Part shown: one piece after another, positions 10,036 through 19,281 of the stretch
Layout of the letters: every line of letters begins with the position of its first letter
Position numbering within the stretch: position 1 is the stretch's first letter
From: Penium margaritaceum
Taxonomy: Eukaryota; Streptophyta; Zygnematophyceae; Desmidiales; Peniaceae
Assembly (NCBI GenBank): GCA_023375785.1
Contig: SZWC01009589.1
Location: 71,102 to 93,384 of the forward strand
Direction of reading: 5' to 3'
DNA: 22,283 bases
Notes under the pieces: generated by a model
Seen by the model: the letters and a program-made list of their open reading frames with translations, nothing else
Told to the model about the DNA's origin: nothing
The model's database searches: none
Made by a program: the position numbers and the translations under genes

Positions 10036-10864
10036 TGTTGGTTTATTGCGCTCATTGTACTCTGTTGTGTCCTCCCGGCTTGTGTACATCGGCGTGCAGA
10101 TGACTGACGGCGAGACTCGACGCTGATGGAGTGTCGTCCGGTGGAGCCGACGCACGCTGAGGCCATCTTGCACTACGCTGGAGTCCCCCCTCTCCGGCGA
10201 CGTGCTCAGCTCCATCGGCAGGCCTCCTCGGCGGTCGCGCTATCGGCAGTCACTACCACCGCAGTCACTGTCTGCATGCGTCCAGCGCGCACTGTCGTGC
10301 CTGCATCGTCATGCGCTGCCTAGGGTCCCAGTTGCCTGTTGTTTGGCCCTGTTTGGCAGCATAAACCGTCGTGGGCACTGCCTCGGTTCAGGCTGCCATA
10401 ACTCCTCGCTACTATTTTTCTAGCAGATTCTGACCACACGGCTGCGTTTGCAGCATTGGTATTATGGTATGGTCCAGTTTTCAGGCAAAACGGACGACGC
10501 CCGGGTTTTGGGCTGTCGGCCGTCTAGCAGGCCTCACCGAGAAAACCTGCCAGCCTGAAATTAGCTGTTTTCTGATTGGCTGATGAACTGAGTAACAAGC
10601 TCTACAGAGCTGGGGGGGGGCCTAGAACTTGGAGGGGTCTCCCATTGTTGTTCATTCTTGTTTCCTAATCAGTTACTATCAGTTTTCAGCTGCTTTCTGG
10701 CGCTAACTCTGGCGCGCGCGTTTCTGAGTAACAAATCCAGAGCTTCCAGACTTAGACTCTAGAGGAGCAGACTGAGGGGGCAGCTGACTTAAGCAACTAG
10801 CGTGGAAGCCCGCACGCTGCATCAACAACGCTACTGCCCCAACCCGCTGCATAGTTTTCTTTCT
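10036..10864 (+). repeat. 5' LTR (829 bp)
   Basis: Begins TGTTGG and ends TTTCTTTCT directly against the PBS. It aligns end to end with 18443-19276. The 3' terminus is CT rather than the canonical CA, but both LTRs and the target duplication agree on this boundary. It should hold the promoter and polyadenylation signals, though no strong TATA or AATAAA match is evident. Confidence 0.93.
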
Positions 10865-10877
10865 TGGTATCAGAGCC
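10865..10877 (+). promoter_or_regulatory. Primer-binding site for initiator-Met tRNA
   Basis: TGGTATCAGAGCC is the classic plant copia PBS, complementary to the 3' end of tRNA-iMet, where minus-strand DNA synthesis starts. It abuts the LTR with no spacer. Confidence 0.95.
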
Positions 10878-10947
10878 AGAGCGTAGCAGCAGCAACAGAA
10901 GACTGGCGAATAGGTGCCAGACAACACCTACGGACCTCCATACGCGC

Positions 10948-11075
10948 CAGTGCAGGGGAAATGCTGCCGGATTTTTTTCGACAGCATTGACCCTCCTGGT
11001 GGCGGCGTCAGATGTTTTCCCACGGCCACTGGGCCAGGGGAAATGCTGCCGAAATTTTTGGGCAGCACTGACCCC
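10948..11075 (+). repeat. Paired leader stem-loops (imperfect direct repeat)
   Basis: Two related segments (about 10948-10992 and 11033-11075) share CAG..GGGGAAATGCTGCCG, a T-run and CAGCA(T/C)TGACCC. Each can fold: AATGCTG (10960-10966) with CAGCATT (10982-10988), and TGCTGCC (11044-11050) with GGCAGCA (11061-11067). Their place between PBS and Gag is where retroelements carry RNA packaging or dimerisation signals, but that role is inference. Confidence 0.45.
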
Positions 11076-11155
11076 CACGCGTGACGCCAGGAGGTGAGCG
11101 GCGGGCGGCGTCTGACGTCTATGGGCGACGACGCACGCGGCAACGTCACCCAGGT

Positions 11156-12060
11156 GTAGTGACTAGCACCACCAGCAGCAACAGGCAGAAGCAGCAGCTC
11201 GCAGCAGCAGCAGCAGCCCGCAGCAACAGCAGCTCGCAATAGCAACAGTAGTAGCGTGCAGCAGCAACAACAGTGTGCAGAAGCAGCAGTAGCCTGTAGT
11301 AGCAGCCCGCTACAGCAGCCTGTAGCAGCAGTAGGCAGCAGCCGTAGCACGCAGCAGCTGCAGCAGTGTGCAGCAGCAGCAGCGGGCTACAGCAGCTGCT
11401 GTAGCGAGCTGCAGCAGCCGCCAGCTGCTGCAGCAGCAGTAGCGAGCAGCAGCTGGCAGCTGCCAGTTGCGGCTGCTGCTGCCCACTGCTCGTAGCGAGC
11501 GAGCAGCGAGCAGCAGCCCGCTACTGCCAGCGAGCAGCAGCCCGCTGCTGCCAGCGAGCAGCAGCTCGCTGTTGCTAGGTGAGCAGCAGCCCGTTGCTCG
11601 CAGCAGACAGCGGGCTGCTCCCCGCTATGACAAGGAAAATAAAAGGAAAAAAAGGCAACAAAAAAAATCCTCCAACCAAGAGCTCGCTGCAGCAACGTGT
11701 AGCTGCAGCGAGCAGCTGCTGTAGCACGCAACAGCTACAGTAGCGCTCAGCAGTAGTAGCGAGCTACACCAGCTCGCTACTGTAGCAGAAACAGCCACAA
11801 CAGCTGCTGCAGCTTGCAACACTAGCAGCTACAGTTGCAACTGCAGCAGCATTAGTAACAGCAACAGCAGCTATAGCAACCGCAACAGCTACAACAGCAG
11901 CAGCAAACAGCTGCAACAGGAGCAGCAGCAACAGCAACAACAACAGCAGCAGCAGTAGTAGCAGCAGCAGCAACAGCAGCAGTAGCAGTAGTAGCAGCAG
12001 CAGCATCAACAGCAGCAGCAGCTGCAGCAGCATCAGCACCAAGAGTAGCAGCGGCGGCCC
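11156..12060 (+). repeat. CAG/GCA-rich low-complexity leader
   Basis: Roughly 0.9 kb of degenerate CAG, GCA and TAGCAG units, with sub-repeats such as GCCAGCGAGCAGCAGC (around 11527-11566) and palindromes such as CTACAGCAGCTGCTGTAG (11387-11404). Frames are poly-Gln/Ala/Ser on plus and poly-Leu/Ala/Cys on minus, so the open frames here are composition artefacts. A short A-rich, T-poor interruption at 11629-11672 breaks it. Confidence 0.8.
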
Positions 12061-12076
12061 CAACATTCGCCGCTAC

Positions 12077-12128
12077 TGACGTCAGCACCCTTCTGCTGAC
12101 GTCACTGCTGACGTCACTACTGACGTCA
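12077..12128. promoter_or_regulatory. Four TGACGTCA sites at regular spacing
   Basis: Perfect TGACGTCA palindromes start at 12077, 12097, 12109 and 12121, i.e. 20, 12 and 12 bp apart. TGACG pairs 12 bp apart are the arrangement of the as-1 element recognised by plant TGA-type bZIP factors. The cluster lies in the transcribed leader, 153 bp before the Gag ATG. Seen directly; binding is inferred. Confidence 0.5.
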
Positions 12129-12280
12129 TCAACAAAAAAACACACAAAATAGGGAGTGAAAAAGGTGGGGAGAAAGGAAAGGGGGAAGCCAACCTAAGGG
12201 GTGGATAGAACTCCCACCACCCCTTTTTGCTGACATCAGCGAAAGCAACAAAAAAAAAAGAAAACAAGGGGCACCACACC

Positions 12281-13905
12281 ATGGCCGGTACCCCTAGTGA
12301 GGAGGGGTCCTCCTTTGTTCAGGGGACCCCTACCCCTCCTTTCTTGCAGCGCCTGCAGCAGGAGCAGCAGCAGCAGCCGCCGCCGTAGCAGCAGCAGCAG
12401 TAGCAACAGCTGCAGCCGCAGCAGCAACAGCTGCAGCCCACTGGTGTCGTCGGCACTTCAGCAACAGCTCGCCGCCTTGACGCAGTAGCTTGCAGCGCTA
12501 CAGTCGGTAGCTGCCCAGACTGCCACCAGTGTGCCACCGTCATTCGCCCCTCCAGGGCACGCCAGCCCAGCGGTGTCTGCTGCCACATACTATCTGGCAC
12601 AGCAGCAGACTCAGCGCTAACGGCAGACAGTCACTTCCGTCCTTGGCCCCACTCTGGGTGCTGGCCGCAGGCAGAAGGACTTTGAGACGCTGCCGCCGCT
12701 GCTTCAGGCCGACGAGCAGTTCCAAAGCTGGGAGCTTAGCATCCGGATCTGGGCGTAGGGTGAGGGCCTGTGGGCATACTACACCCTCCCTTACGACTCC
12801 ACCCAAGCCGACCAGTTGTATGACGCTGGTCGCGCCGTCCACGCCCTTGTCCCAGTCGCCCCTCCTGCTTCCCGCCTGGCCCTAGAGCCTTTCCTCGGCG
12901 ACTTTACCACCGGCGCCATACCAGACCCTGCACCCGCATGGCACGTCCTCACCAGACCCCATCGTCTGTCCAACAACGCAGAGATCAGTCGTCTTCTCGG
13001 GGAGTTCAACTCCCTGCACATGGGGGAGACCGAGACGATCACTACCTACTGGCAGCGGGCGGAGGACATCCTACGTCGTCTCGGCACATCTGCTCCACAC
13101 CCTCTGTCCGCCCTCCTCACCATCAAGCGCGGCGCTACTAGCGCGTACGCGGACATCTTCGTGCACTACCCCCAGGACGTCCTGTCCACCATGGCAGCCC
13201 AGGGCACCCTCATACTCTGGGCATACGAGCTCTTCCTCCGCATTGAGGAAGCTCGCCAGGAGTCCCTGCTCCAGCGCACGGAGGCCCTCACCTCCGTGGC
13301 CATCGCCTCTCTTGCCGCGGCCACCTTCGCCAGCTCCTCCGCTAGCTCCTCCGCCAGCTCCTCCGCCAGCTCTTCGTCGACGGGGAAGAAGAAGCGTCGG
13401 AGCAAGAAGGGCAAGGGTCAGCAGCAGCAGCAGCCGCAGCCGTCGACTGGGTCCGGCAGTGGTGGCTCGGTCTGCCACAATTGTGGCCAGCCTGGGCACG
13501 AGTGGTACACGTGCCCTCTACCGACCGAGGAGGCGCGCGTCATCGCCACCATGCGTCGCCAGCGGGAGCGCCGTCTCACCTCCGCCGCCGTCGCTATCGC
13601 CAGCTCCGACGCCTCGGCCTCGCCCAGCAGCTCCACCACTCCGATCGCCTCGCCAGTCCCGCAGACACCGGCGCCGCCGCCGCACCATCCGCAGCCGTCG
13701 GCGCCTCCGCTCCCTACGCCGGCTCCGTTCCCCTACTACCCGGGCTCCAGCGCCATCACTCCGCACTCCGTCTACACTCCCGGGCCCACCTCCCGTGAGC
13801 GTCAGCTGGAGCAGTTCATCGCGCTCCAGCTCGGCCTGCCTCGCCCTCCTCCCCAGGGAACTGCGAGTTCCGTCACTTCCTGCCCTCCTGTCCAGCCTTG
13901 CATGA
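12281..13905 (+). pseudogene. gag: Gag (copia nucleocapsid region), with in-frame stops
   Basis: Gag forms the cytoplasmic virus-like particle and packages the element RNA. The likely start is the ATG at 12281 (MAGTPSEEGS), followed by a Gln/Pro-rich stretch. In that frame TAG stops lie at 12386 and 12401. The reading frame then changes by about 12460, and in the new frame stops lie at 12486 (TAG), 12618 (TAA) and 12756 (TAG), after which it is open. The body has the copia Gag signature (EFNSLHMGETETITTYWQRA, 13000-13059). An Ala/Ser tract (about 13330-13377), a Lys/Arg-rich patch and a CCHC knuckle CHNCGQPGHEWYTC (13472-13513) follow, then a Pro/Ser-rich spacer. Three of the four TAGs sit in or beside Gln runs, as expected from CAG to TAG decay. 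Confidence 0.85.
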
Positions 13906-14042
13906 CTGAGACTGAGTTGCGGTCGTGTCTCCTTTCCTCTCCTGCATGGTCATCGCCAGTGGCTTCCTCCACCCCTCTCCTTGACGACATTGCTTGGCTT
14001 GACGATTGGCAGTCCCGTTTCGCGCCTCCGTCCACTACGTCT

Positions 14043-14520
14043 GCGTCCCTCGCCTGCTGCCATGTGACCGTTCGCGATCTGGCGACCCCGGTCCAGGACC
14101 CTGCTGTGACCTGGATCATCGACTCCGGGGCCACGCATCACATGACGGCCTCTCATGAGGCCTTCAGTATGCTCAGTCCTGTAGGCGATGTCTCCGGTGT
14201 CCGGACGGGCTCCGGACAGGTGTTGCCTGTCCGTGGCGTTGGCGTCGTTTGTTTCCGTGGTCCTGCCGGTGATGTCTTTCTGACCGATGTCCTCTTTGTC
14301 CCTGGTCTCGAGCTCAGCCTCCTGTCCGTGACTGCCCTTGACCGCATGAGCATGGATGTTGTGCACTCGCGTGGTGTCGGCACTGTGTCCTTGCGTCCGT
14401 CTGGTCTTGTTGTCCTGCACGCCACCGCCCGTGGCAACCTGTGGCATGTTCCTCGCCTCTCCTCCTCTCCTCCCGTCTCCTCCCCGTCGGCCACCACAGG
14501 CCATGTGTTTGTCACCAGTA
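14043..14520 (+). pseudogene. pol: Aspartic protease domain of Gag-Pol
   Basis: WIIDSGATHHM at 14112-14144 contains the catalytic DSG triad of copia protease, which cuts the Gag-Pol polyprotein inside the particle. Downstream residues (GVGVVCFRGPAGDV, then VLFVPGLELSLLSV, 14286-14330) match the family's conserved 'VLYVPGLSANLLSV' strand. This segment has no internal stop and is in the same frame as the open part of Gag. It is non-functional only because of the upstream and downstream breaks. Confidence 0.88.
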
Positions 14521-14557
14521 CACTTTCCCCTCAGCACACTCGCCTCTTGCACCGCCG

Positions 14558-15080
14558 CCTTTGCTACGTCCACTCTGCCGCCGTAGAGAGCATGCTTCGC
14601 ACCCAGCCGGCCAAGGGCCTTGACCCGGAGACTTTCCCTCTCCCGTGCCCCACTGAGTGCATTGACTACGCTCAGGGGAAGATGCACCGGTCCACATACC
14701 CCTTGTCCTCCTCCCGTGCCTCCGCCCCCCTTGACCTTGTCCACTCAGACGTCATGGGTCCTCTCCCCACCAAGTCCGTCGGAGAGCATTGCTGCTGTCC
14801 TCACCCTCACGGATGACTNCCTTTGCCACGTCCACTCTGCCGCCGTAGAGAGCATGCTTCGCACCCAGCCGGCCAAGGGCCTTGACCCGGAGACTTTCCC
14901 TCTCCCGTGCCCCACTGAGTGCATTGACTACGCTCAGGGGAAGATGCACCGGTCCACATACCCCTTGTCCTCCTCCCGTGCCTCCGCCCCCCTTGACCTT
15001 GTCCACTCAGACGTCATGGGTCCTCTCCCCACCAAGTCCGTCGGAGAGCATTGCTGCTGTCCTCACCCTCACGGATGACT
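14558..15080 (+). repeat. 261-bp direct duplication joined by an N
   Basis: Bases 14558-14818 and 14820-15080 are the same sequence at a 262-bp offset, differing at one base by eye (T at 14565, C at 14827). The only ambiguous base of the window, N at 14819, lies exactly between them. The most likely explanation is two overlapping contig ends joined without merging. The 262-bp shift is not a multiple of three, so it changes the pol frame. Confidence 0.85.
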
Positions 15081-15162
15081 ATTCTCCCTACCGCTGGGTC
15101 TTCTGCCTCCGACAAAAGAGCGATGTCGCCCGAGCCATTCAGGACTGGCTCGTCCTCGCGGA

Positions 15163-15348
15163 CGCGAGGACGACACACTCGAGGGGCGGCCACACTCGCG
15201 AGGGGCGGCCACACTCGAGGGGCGGCCACACACGCGAGGGGCGGCCACACACGCGAGGGGCGGCCACACTCGCGAGGACGACACACTCGAGGGGCGGCCA
15301 CACACGCGAGGGGCGGCCACACTCGCGAAACGCGAGTGTGGCCGCCCC
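15163..15348 (+). repeat. 17-19-bp GC-rich minisatellite ending in a perfect hairpin
   Basis: About eight units of GAGGGGCGGCCACAC(A/T)CGC type, two of them replaced by GAGGACGACACACTC. The array ends in a perfect inverted repeat: 18-bp arms 15310-15327 and 15331-15348 with an AAA loop, so the last unit is present in reverse orientation. It lies between the first and second catalytic Asp of integrase and changes the frame, so it was acquired after, or destroyed, coding function. Confidence 0.85.
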
Positions 15349-15978
15349 CTCTGCTGCTTTCGCTCCGATCGCGGCGGAGAGTACATGGGTGAGGCCACGA
15401 CCTTTCTCGCCTCCCGTGGGATCCACCATGAGACGTCTGCGCCCTACACACCCGCCCAGAACGGGGTGTCCGAGCGGTGGAACCGCACCATGGCCGATGC
15501 AGTCCGCACCATGCGGGTCGAGTCAGGTCTCTCCGATGGCTTCTATTTTGAAGCCGTGTCCTACATGACCTCGGTCTGGAACCGGGTTCCCCACGCTCCC
15601 CTTCCCCGCCAGTCCACACCATACCAGCACTGGTGCGGTCGACGCGTTGACCTCCGCCCGGCTCGCGTCTGGGGTTGCGTGGCCATTGTGTGGCTGTCCG
15701 CCCCCCAGCAGGGCTACAAGCCTACCCCTCGCGGACGCCCCTGCACCTTCCTCGGTGTGTCTCATCAGTCCAAGGCCTGGCGCTTCTGGGACCCATCCAG
15801 ACACTGCATCGTCGAGTCCCGCGATGCCCTGTTCTTCGAGGATCTATTCCCCCGCGACCTCATTCGCTCCGGCTCGTCTGTGTCCCTCCCGTCGCGTGGG
15901 GGAGTGGTGGGTCCGTCCTCCGTCCTGTCGCCTCCGGGTGACACATCACTCCGTCCCTCTGAGCCGGTAGTGCCTGTC

Positions 15979-16446
15979 GCGTCCTCTGGCCCTCCCCGGC
16001 CAACAGCCCCAGTGGCGTCCGCTGGCCCCTCCGGGCCAACAGTCCCAGCCGCGTCCGCTGGCCCCTCTCCGCCAGCAGCGCCTGTCGTGTCCGCTGGCCC
16101 CTCCGGGCCAGCAATCCTAGCCGCGTCCGCTGGCCCCTCTGAGCCAGCAGCGCCTGTCGTGTCCGCTGGCCCCTTCGGGCCAGCAATCCCAGCCGCGTCC
16201 GCTGGCCCCTCTGAGCCAGTAGTGCCTGTCGTGTCCGCTGGCCCCTCCAGGCCGGCAACCCCAGTCACGTCCGCTGGCCCCTCCGGGCCAGCAATCCCAG
16301 CTGCGTCCACTGGCCCCTCTGAGCCAACTGCGCCTGTCGTGTCCGCTGGCTCCCCCGGGCCGGCAGCCCCATTCGCGTCTGCTGGATCCTCCGAGCCAGT
16401 AGCCCCGTCCGCCTCCGTTGGCCAGTCGGACCCAGTACCATCTTCT
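15979..16446 (+). repeat. 36-bp (12-residue) coding tandem repeat, 13 units
   Basis: The frame between integrase and reverse transcriptase is a Pro/Ser/Ala/Gly array of 12-residue units of the ASAGPSEPAAPV and VSAGPSGPAIPA types, partly alternating as a 72-bp higher-order unit. 13 x 36 = 468 bp, which fits the boundaries exactly. Copia Pol normally has a variable, poorly conserved linker here, so this is probably an expanded flexible spacer; it keeps the frame open. Confidence 0.85.
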
Positions 16447-16679
16447 GCCCGACCGCGCTACACACGTGGCCCAGGCGGCAGCCTCCGACCTCGGCCGATA
16501 GTGAGCGCGCAGATCGGCGCACCGCGTCCCGTGGCGCCTCGACTCCCTGTGGCCCCACGTGTCTCCTCCACTCCCACAGTCGTGAGTGGGGACCCTGGCA
16601 CGAAGGCTCTCGGCCTGACCACCTCGGCCATCATCGCAGACCTTCACCCTGGCTCTGCACTAGGCTACGCCATGCTTCA

Positions 16680-17700
16680 TCACGAGCATCGGCATGCTGT
16701 CGTGGCTACACTCGCCCGGATCCCACCTGGAGCTCGTGAGGCACACGCCCTCTCAGTCCGGTCCACAGCACGCCCAGAGGACCCAGCTACCCTGCGCGAG
16801 GCACGAGCCTCTCCTGAGGCCACACATTGGGATGCTGCCTGCGCTGAGGAGCTCGCTGCCATCCGCCAGCACCACGTGTATGACCTCGTCGACCTCCCTC
16901 CAGGTCGGAAGGCCATTGGTGCCAAGTGGGTCTTTCGGCGCAAGTGGAAGCCTGACGGGTCCTTGGACAAGTACAAGGCCCGCCTCACTGCAAAGGGGTT
17001 TGCTCAGGTCCCTGGGGTCGATTACGACCAGATCTTTGCCCTAGTCGGTCGGTTCTCCACTAGCCGGGCACTCTTCAGCCTGGTTGCCCAGCATGGGTGG
17101 GAACTGCATCAGATGGACGTGAGCAACGCGTTCCTCCATGGCTCACTTGAGGGTGAGGAGCTCTACATGGTGCAGCCCCCAGGCTTTGACGACGGCACTG
17201 GGAGAGTTTGCAGCTGCGGAAGGCCCTCTATGGCCTGAAGCAGTCACCTCGGTGCTGGAACCAGGAGATCAGCAGCACGCTTCTCCGTGGTGGCCTCCAG
17301 CACAGCACCGCTGACCCCGCCCTGTTCATCAGCCCACGAGGTCAGACCCTCGCCGCAGTTCTGGTCTACGTCGATGATCTCCTCATTGCGTCGCCAGACA
17401 CGGCCACCATCCAGCGTGTCAAGGACTTGCTGCACACTGCCTACTATATGAAGGATCTCGGGTCCGCTCGAGTCTTCCTGGGCATGGAGCTCGAGCATGA
17501 TCGCTCACACGGCGTCCTGCACGTTCACCAGGCTGCCTATGTGCATACCCTGTCCACTCGCTTCGCCGAGGACCTACCCCTCGTGCCTAGCGCATCTTCG
17601 CCCATGTCACCCGATGGCCAGGTGAAGCTGAAAAGTCCTGACCCAGCTGTTGTGGGGGAGCCAGTTGATGTGACCACGTATCTGCGGGTCATCGGGTCAC
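16680..17700 (+). pseudogene. pol: Reverse transcriptase (copia type), frameshifted
   Basis: Copies element RNA into cDNA in the particle. The domain opens with the copia motif AIGAKWVFRRKWKPDGSLDK (16912-16971), continues KARLTAKGFAQVPGVDYDQI, then QMDVSNAFLHG (catalytic Asp at 17116-17118) and the active-site YVDDLL at 17367-17384. Between these, near 17210, the reading frame shifts by one base (the ALYGLKQSPRCW motif continues in another frame), consistent with a single-base deletion. All three catalytic Asp residues are still encoded. A second open segment runs from 17208 to the stop at 18335. Confidence 0.92.
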
Positions 17701-17872
17701 TGATGTTCCTGGCAACGACGACGCATCCAGACATCGCGTTCGCCGTTAACCTCTTGGCCCAGTTCTCTCAGGAGCCGCGTCACCTCCACTTTGAGGCCGC
17801 GATCCGAGTACTGCGCTATGTCGTCTCGACCCCTCGGCGAGGCCTCCTGTTCCGCCGTCAGCCATCCGTCGT

Positions 17873-18335
17873 TGCAGTGGGTTACACCGACAGTGACTGG
17901 GCCGGCAGTCCAGACGGTAAGAGTCGCACTGGGTGGATCTTTCTGGTCGGGGGCACAGCTGTGTCCTGGCGCAGTGGCAAGCAGGGGTGCATTGCTCGCA
18001 ACACTGCTGAGGCTGAGTACGTGGCACTTGGCTCAGGCGCGTGTGAGAATGTGTGGTTGCGTCGCCTGTTGTCCAAGTTGCATCAGTCTGTCGCATCCAT
18101 CACCTTGCATTGTGACAATGAGAGTGCCATTGCCATTGCAGACAATGACGGTGTGCATCACACTCGCACACAGTACATCAATGTTGAGTATCACAATGTG
18201 CGTTCGTTGTTGCACGACGGCAGCATCAGCATCGTGTGGGTTGAGACAGCACGGCAGCTGGCTGACTTCCTGACCAAGGCACTGAAGCGAGACTCGTTTA
18301 AGAAGGCTGTGAGTTCTGTCGGCGTACGTCCGTGA
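17873..18335 (+). pseudogene. pol: RNase H domain and C-terminus of Pol
   Basis: Removes RNA from the RNA-DNA hybrid during cDNA synthesis. The motifs are in order: GYTDSDWAG (first Asp), NTAEAEYVAL (Glu), LHCDNESAIAIA (second Asp) and the family's terminal HHTRTQYINVEYH, ending with LADFLTKAL just before the TGA at 18333-18335. This stretch is in one open frame with the YVDDLL half of reverse transcriptase. Confidence 0.92.
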
Positions 18336-18374
18336 CTTGCTTTCTTTGTCTCTGCCTGCACTTCTGCGTGTCCT

Positions 18375-18381
18375 GGGGGAG
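18375..18381 (+). repeat. Second polypurine-tract copy (GGGGGAG)
   Basis: CCTGGGGGAGTCTATT lies 61 bp before the real PPT within an imperfect duplication of the post-stop region (shared GTGTCTCTGCC(T/C)GC... leaders). It could prime an upstream plus strand but would not define the LTR end. Confidence 0.5.
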
Positions 18382-18432
18382 TCTATTTGCTGACCGTGTC
18401 TCTGCCCGCCCATGTGCCCTACGCTTGTGAGT

Positions 18433-18442
18433 CATGGGGGAG
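18433..18442 (+). promoter_or_regulatory. Polypurine tract
   Basis: CATGGGGGAG ends directly at the 3' LTR (TGTTGG at 18443). It is the expected RNase H-resistant primer for plus-strand DNA. Confidence 0.9.
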
Positions 18443-19276
18443 TGTTGGTTTTTTGCGCTCATTGTGCTCTGTTGTGTCCTCCCGGCTTGTGTACATCGGC
18501 GTGCAGATGAATGACGGCGAGACTCGACGCTGATGGAGTGTCGTCCGGTGGAGCCGACGCACGCTAAGGCCGTCTTGCAGTACGCTGGAGTCCCCTCTCT
18601 CCGGCGACGTGCTCAGCTCCATCGGCAGGCCTCCTCGGCGGTCGCGCTGTCGGCAGTCACTGCCACCGCAGTCGCTGTCTGCATGCGTCCAGCGCGCACT
18701 GTCGTGCCTGCATCTTCATGCGCTGCCTAGGGTCCCAGTTGCGTGTTGTTTGGCCCTGTTTGGCAGCATAAACCGTCGTGGGCACTGCCTGGGTTCAGGC
18801 TGCCATAACTCCTCGCTACTATTTTTCTAGCAGATTCTGACCGCACGGCTGCGTTCGCAGCGTCGATATTATGGTATGGTCCAGTTTTCAGGCAAAACGG
18901 ACGACGTCCGGGTTTTGGGCTGTCGGCCGTCTGGCAGGCCTCACCGAGAAAACCTGCCAGCCTGAAATGAGCTATTTTCTGATTGGTTGATGAACTGAGT
19001 AACAAGCTCTACAGAGCTAGGGGGGGGGGGGGGCTAGAACTTGGAGGGGTCTCCCATTGTTGTTCATTCTTGTTTCCTAGTCGGTTACTATCAGTTTTCA
19101 GCTGCTTTATGGCGCTAACTCTGGCACGTGCGTTTCTGAGTAACAAATCCAGAGCTTCCAGACTTAGACTCTAGAGCAGCAGACTGAGGGGGCAGCTAAC
19201 TTAAGCAACTAGCGTGGAAGCCCGCACGCTGCATCAACAACGCTGCTGCCCCAACCTGCTGCATTGTTTTCTTTCT
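18443..19276 (+). repeat. 3' LTR (834 bp)
   Basis: Aligns with the 5' LTR over its full length with about 35 substitutions, mostly transitions, plus a longer G-run at about 19020-19033 that accounts for the size difference. Confidence 0.93.
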
Positions 19277-19281
19277 AAGTC
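19277..19281. other. Right target-site duplication AAGTC
   Basis: Matches 10031-10035 and follows the 3' LTR without a gap. Confidence 0.85.

Larger units (their letters stand above)
14532..15870 (+). pseudogene. pol: Integrase, disrupted by duplication and minisatellite
   Basis: Integrase joins the cDNA to host DNA in the nucleus. The zinc (HHCC) region starts near 14535. In it the histidine is Tyr in the first copy (TAC, 14565-14567) but His in the second (CAC, 14827-14829), and the last Cys of the C-x2-C pair is Tyr in both (TAC at 14667 and 14929). The DDE residues are present: D in HSDVMGP (15010-15012), D in RSDRGGEYMG (15367-15369) and E in NGVSERWNR (15472-15474). The frame breaks at the N junction (14819), near 15045, and across the array at 15163-15348. 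The C-terminal half (15385 on) is intact, including the GKxxxxP-like GYKPTPRGRPCTFLGVS. Confidence 0.88.
10036..19276 (+). mobile_element. Ty1/copia LTR retrotransposon, decayed (9.24 kb)
   Basis: A full-length plus-strand element with all structural parts: LTRs, AAGTC target duplication, iMet PBS abutting the 5' LTR, Gag with CCHC knuckle, aspartic protease, integrase before reverse transcriptase (the copia order), RNase H and a PPT touching the 3' LTR. It is larger than most copia elements because of a 1.4-kb CAG-rich leader, a 468-bp Pro/Ser-rich linker repeat, a 261-bp duplication with an N, and a minisatellite in integrase. Stops in Gag and several frame breaks in Pol mean it cannot encode its own proteins as read here. 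LTR divergence of about 4% suggests a fairly recent but not current insertion. Confidence 0.95.

Noticed and set aside
11764..12145. Minus-strand poly-Leu and poly-Ala frames opposite the retrotransposon leader
   Set aside because: Products of the CAG repeat read backwards; they lie inside the element's non-coding leader.
13071..14744. Long minus-strand and alternate-frame open frames opposite Gag-protease
   Set aside because: Shadow frames caused by GC-rich third positions in the plus-strand gag-pol; no domain.
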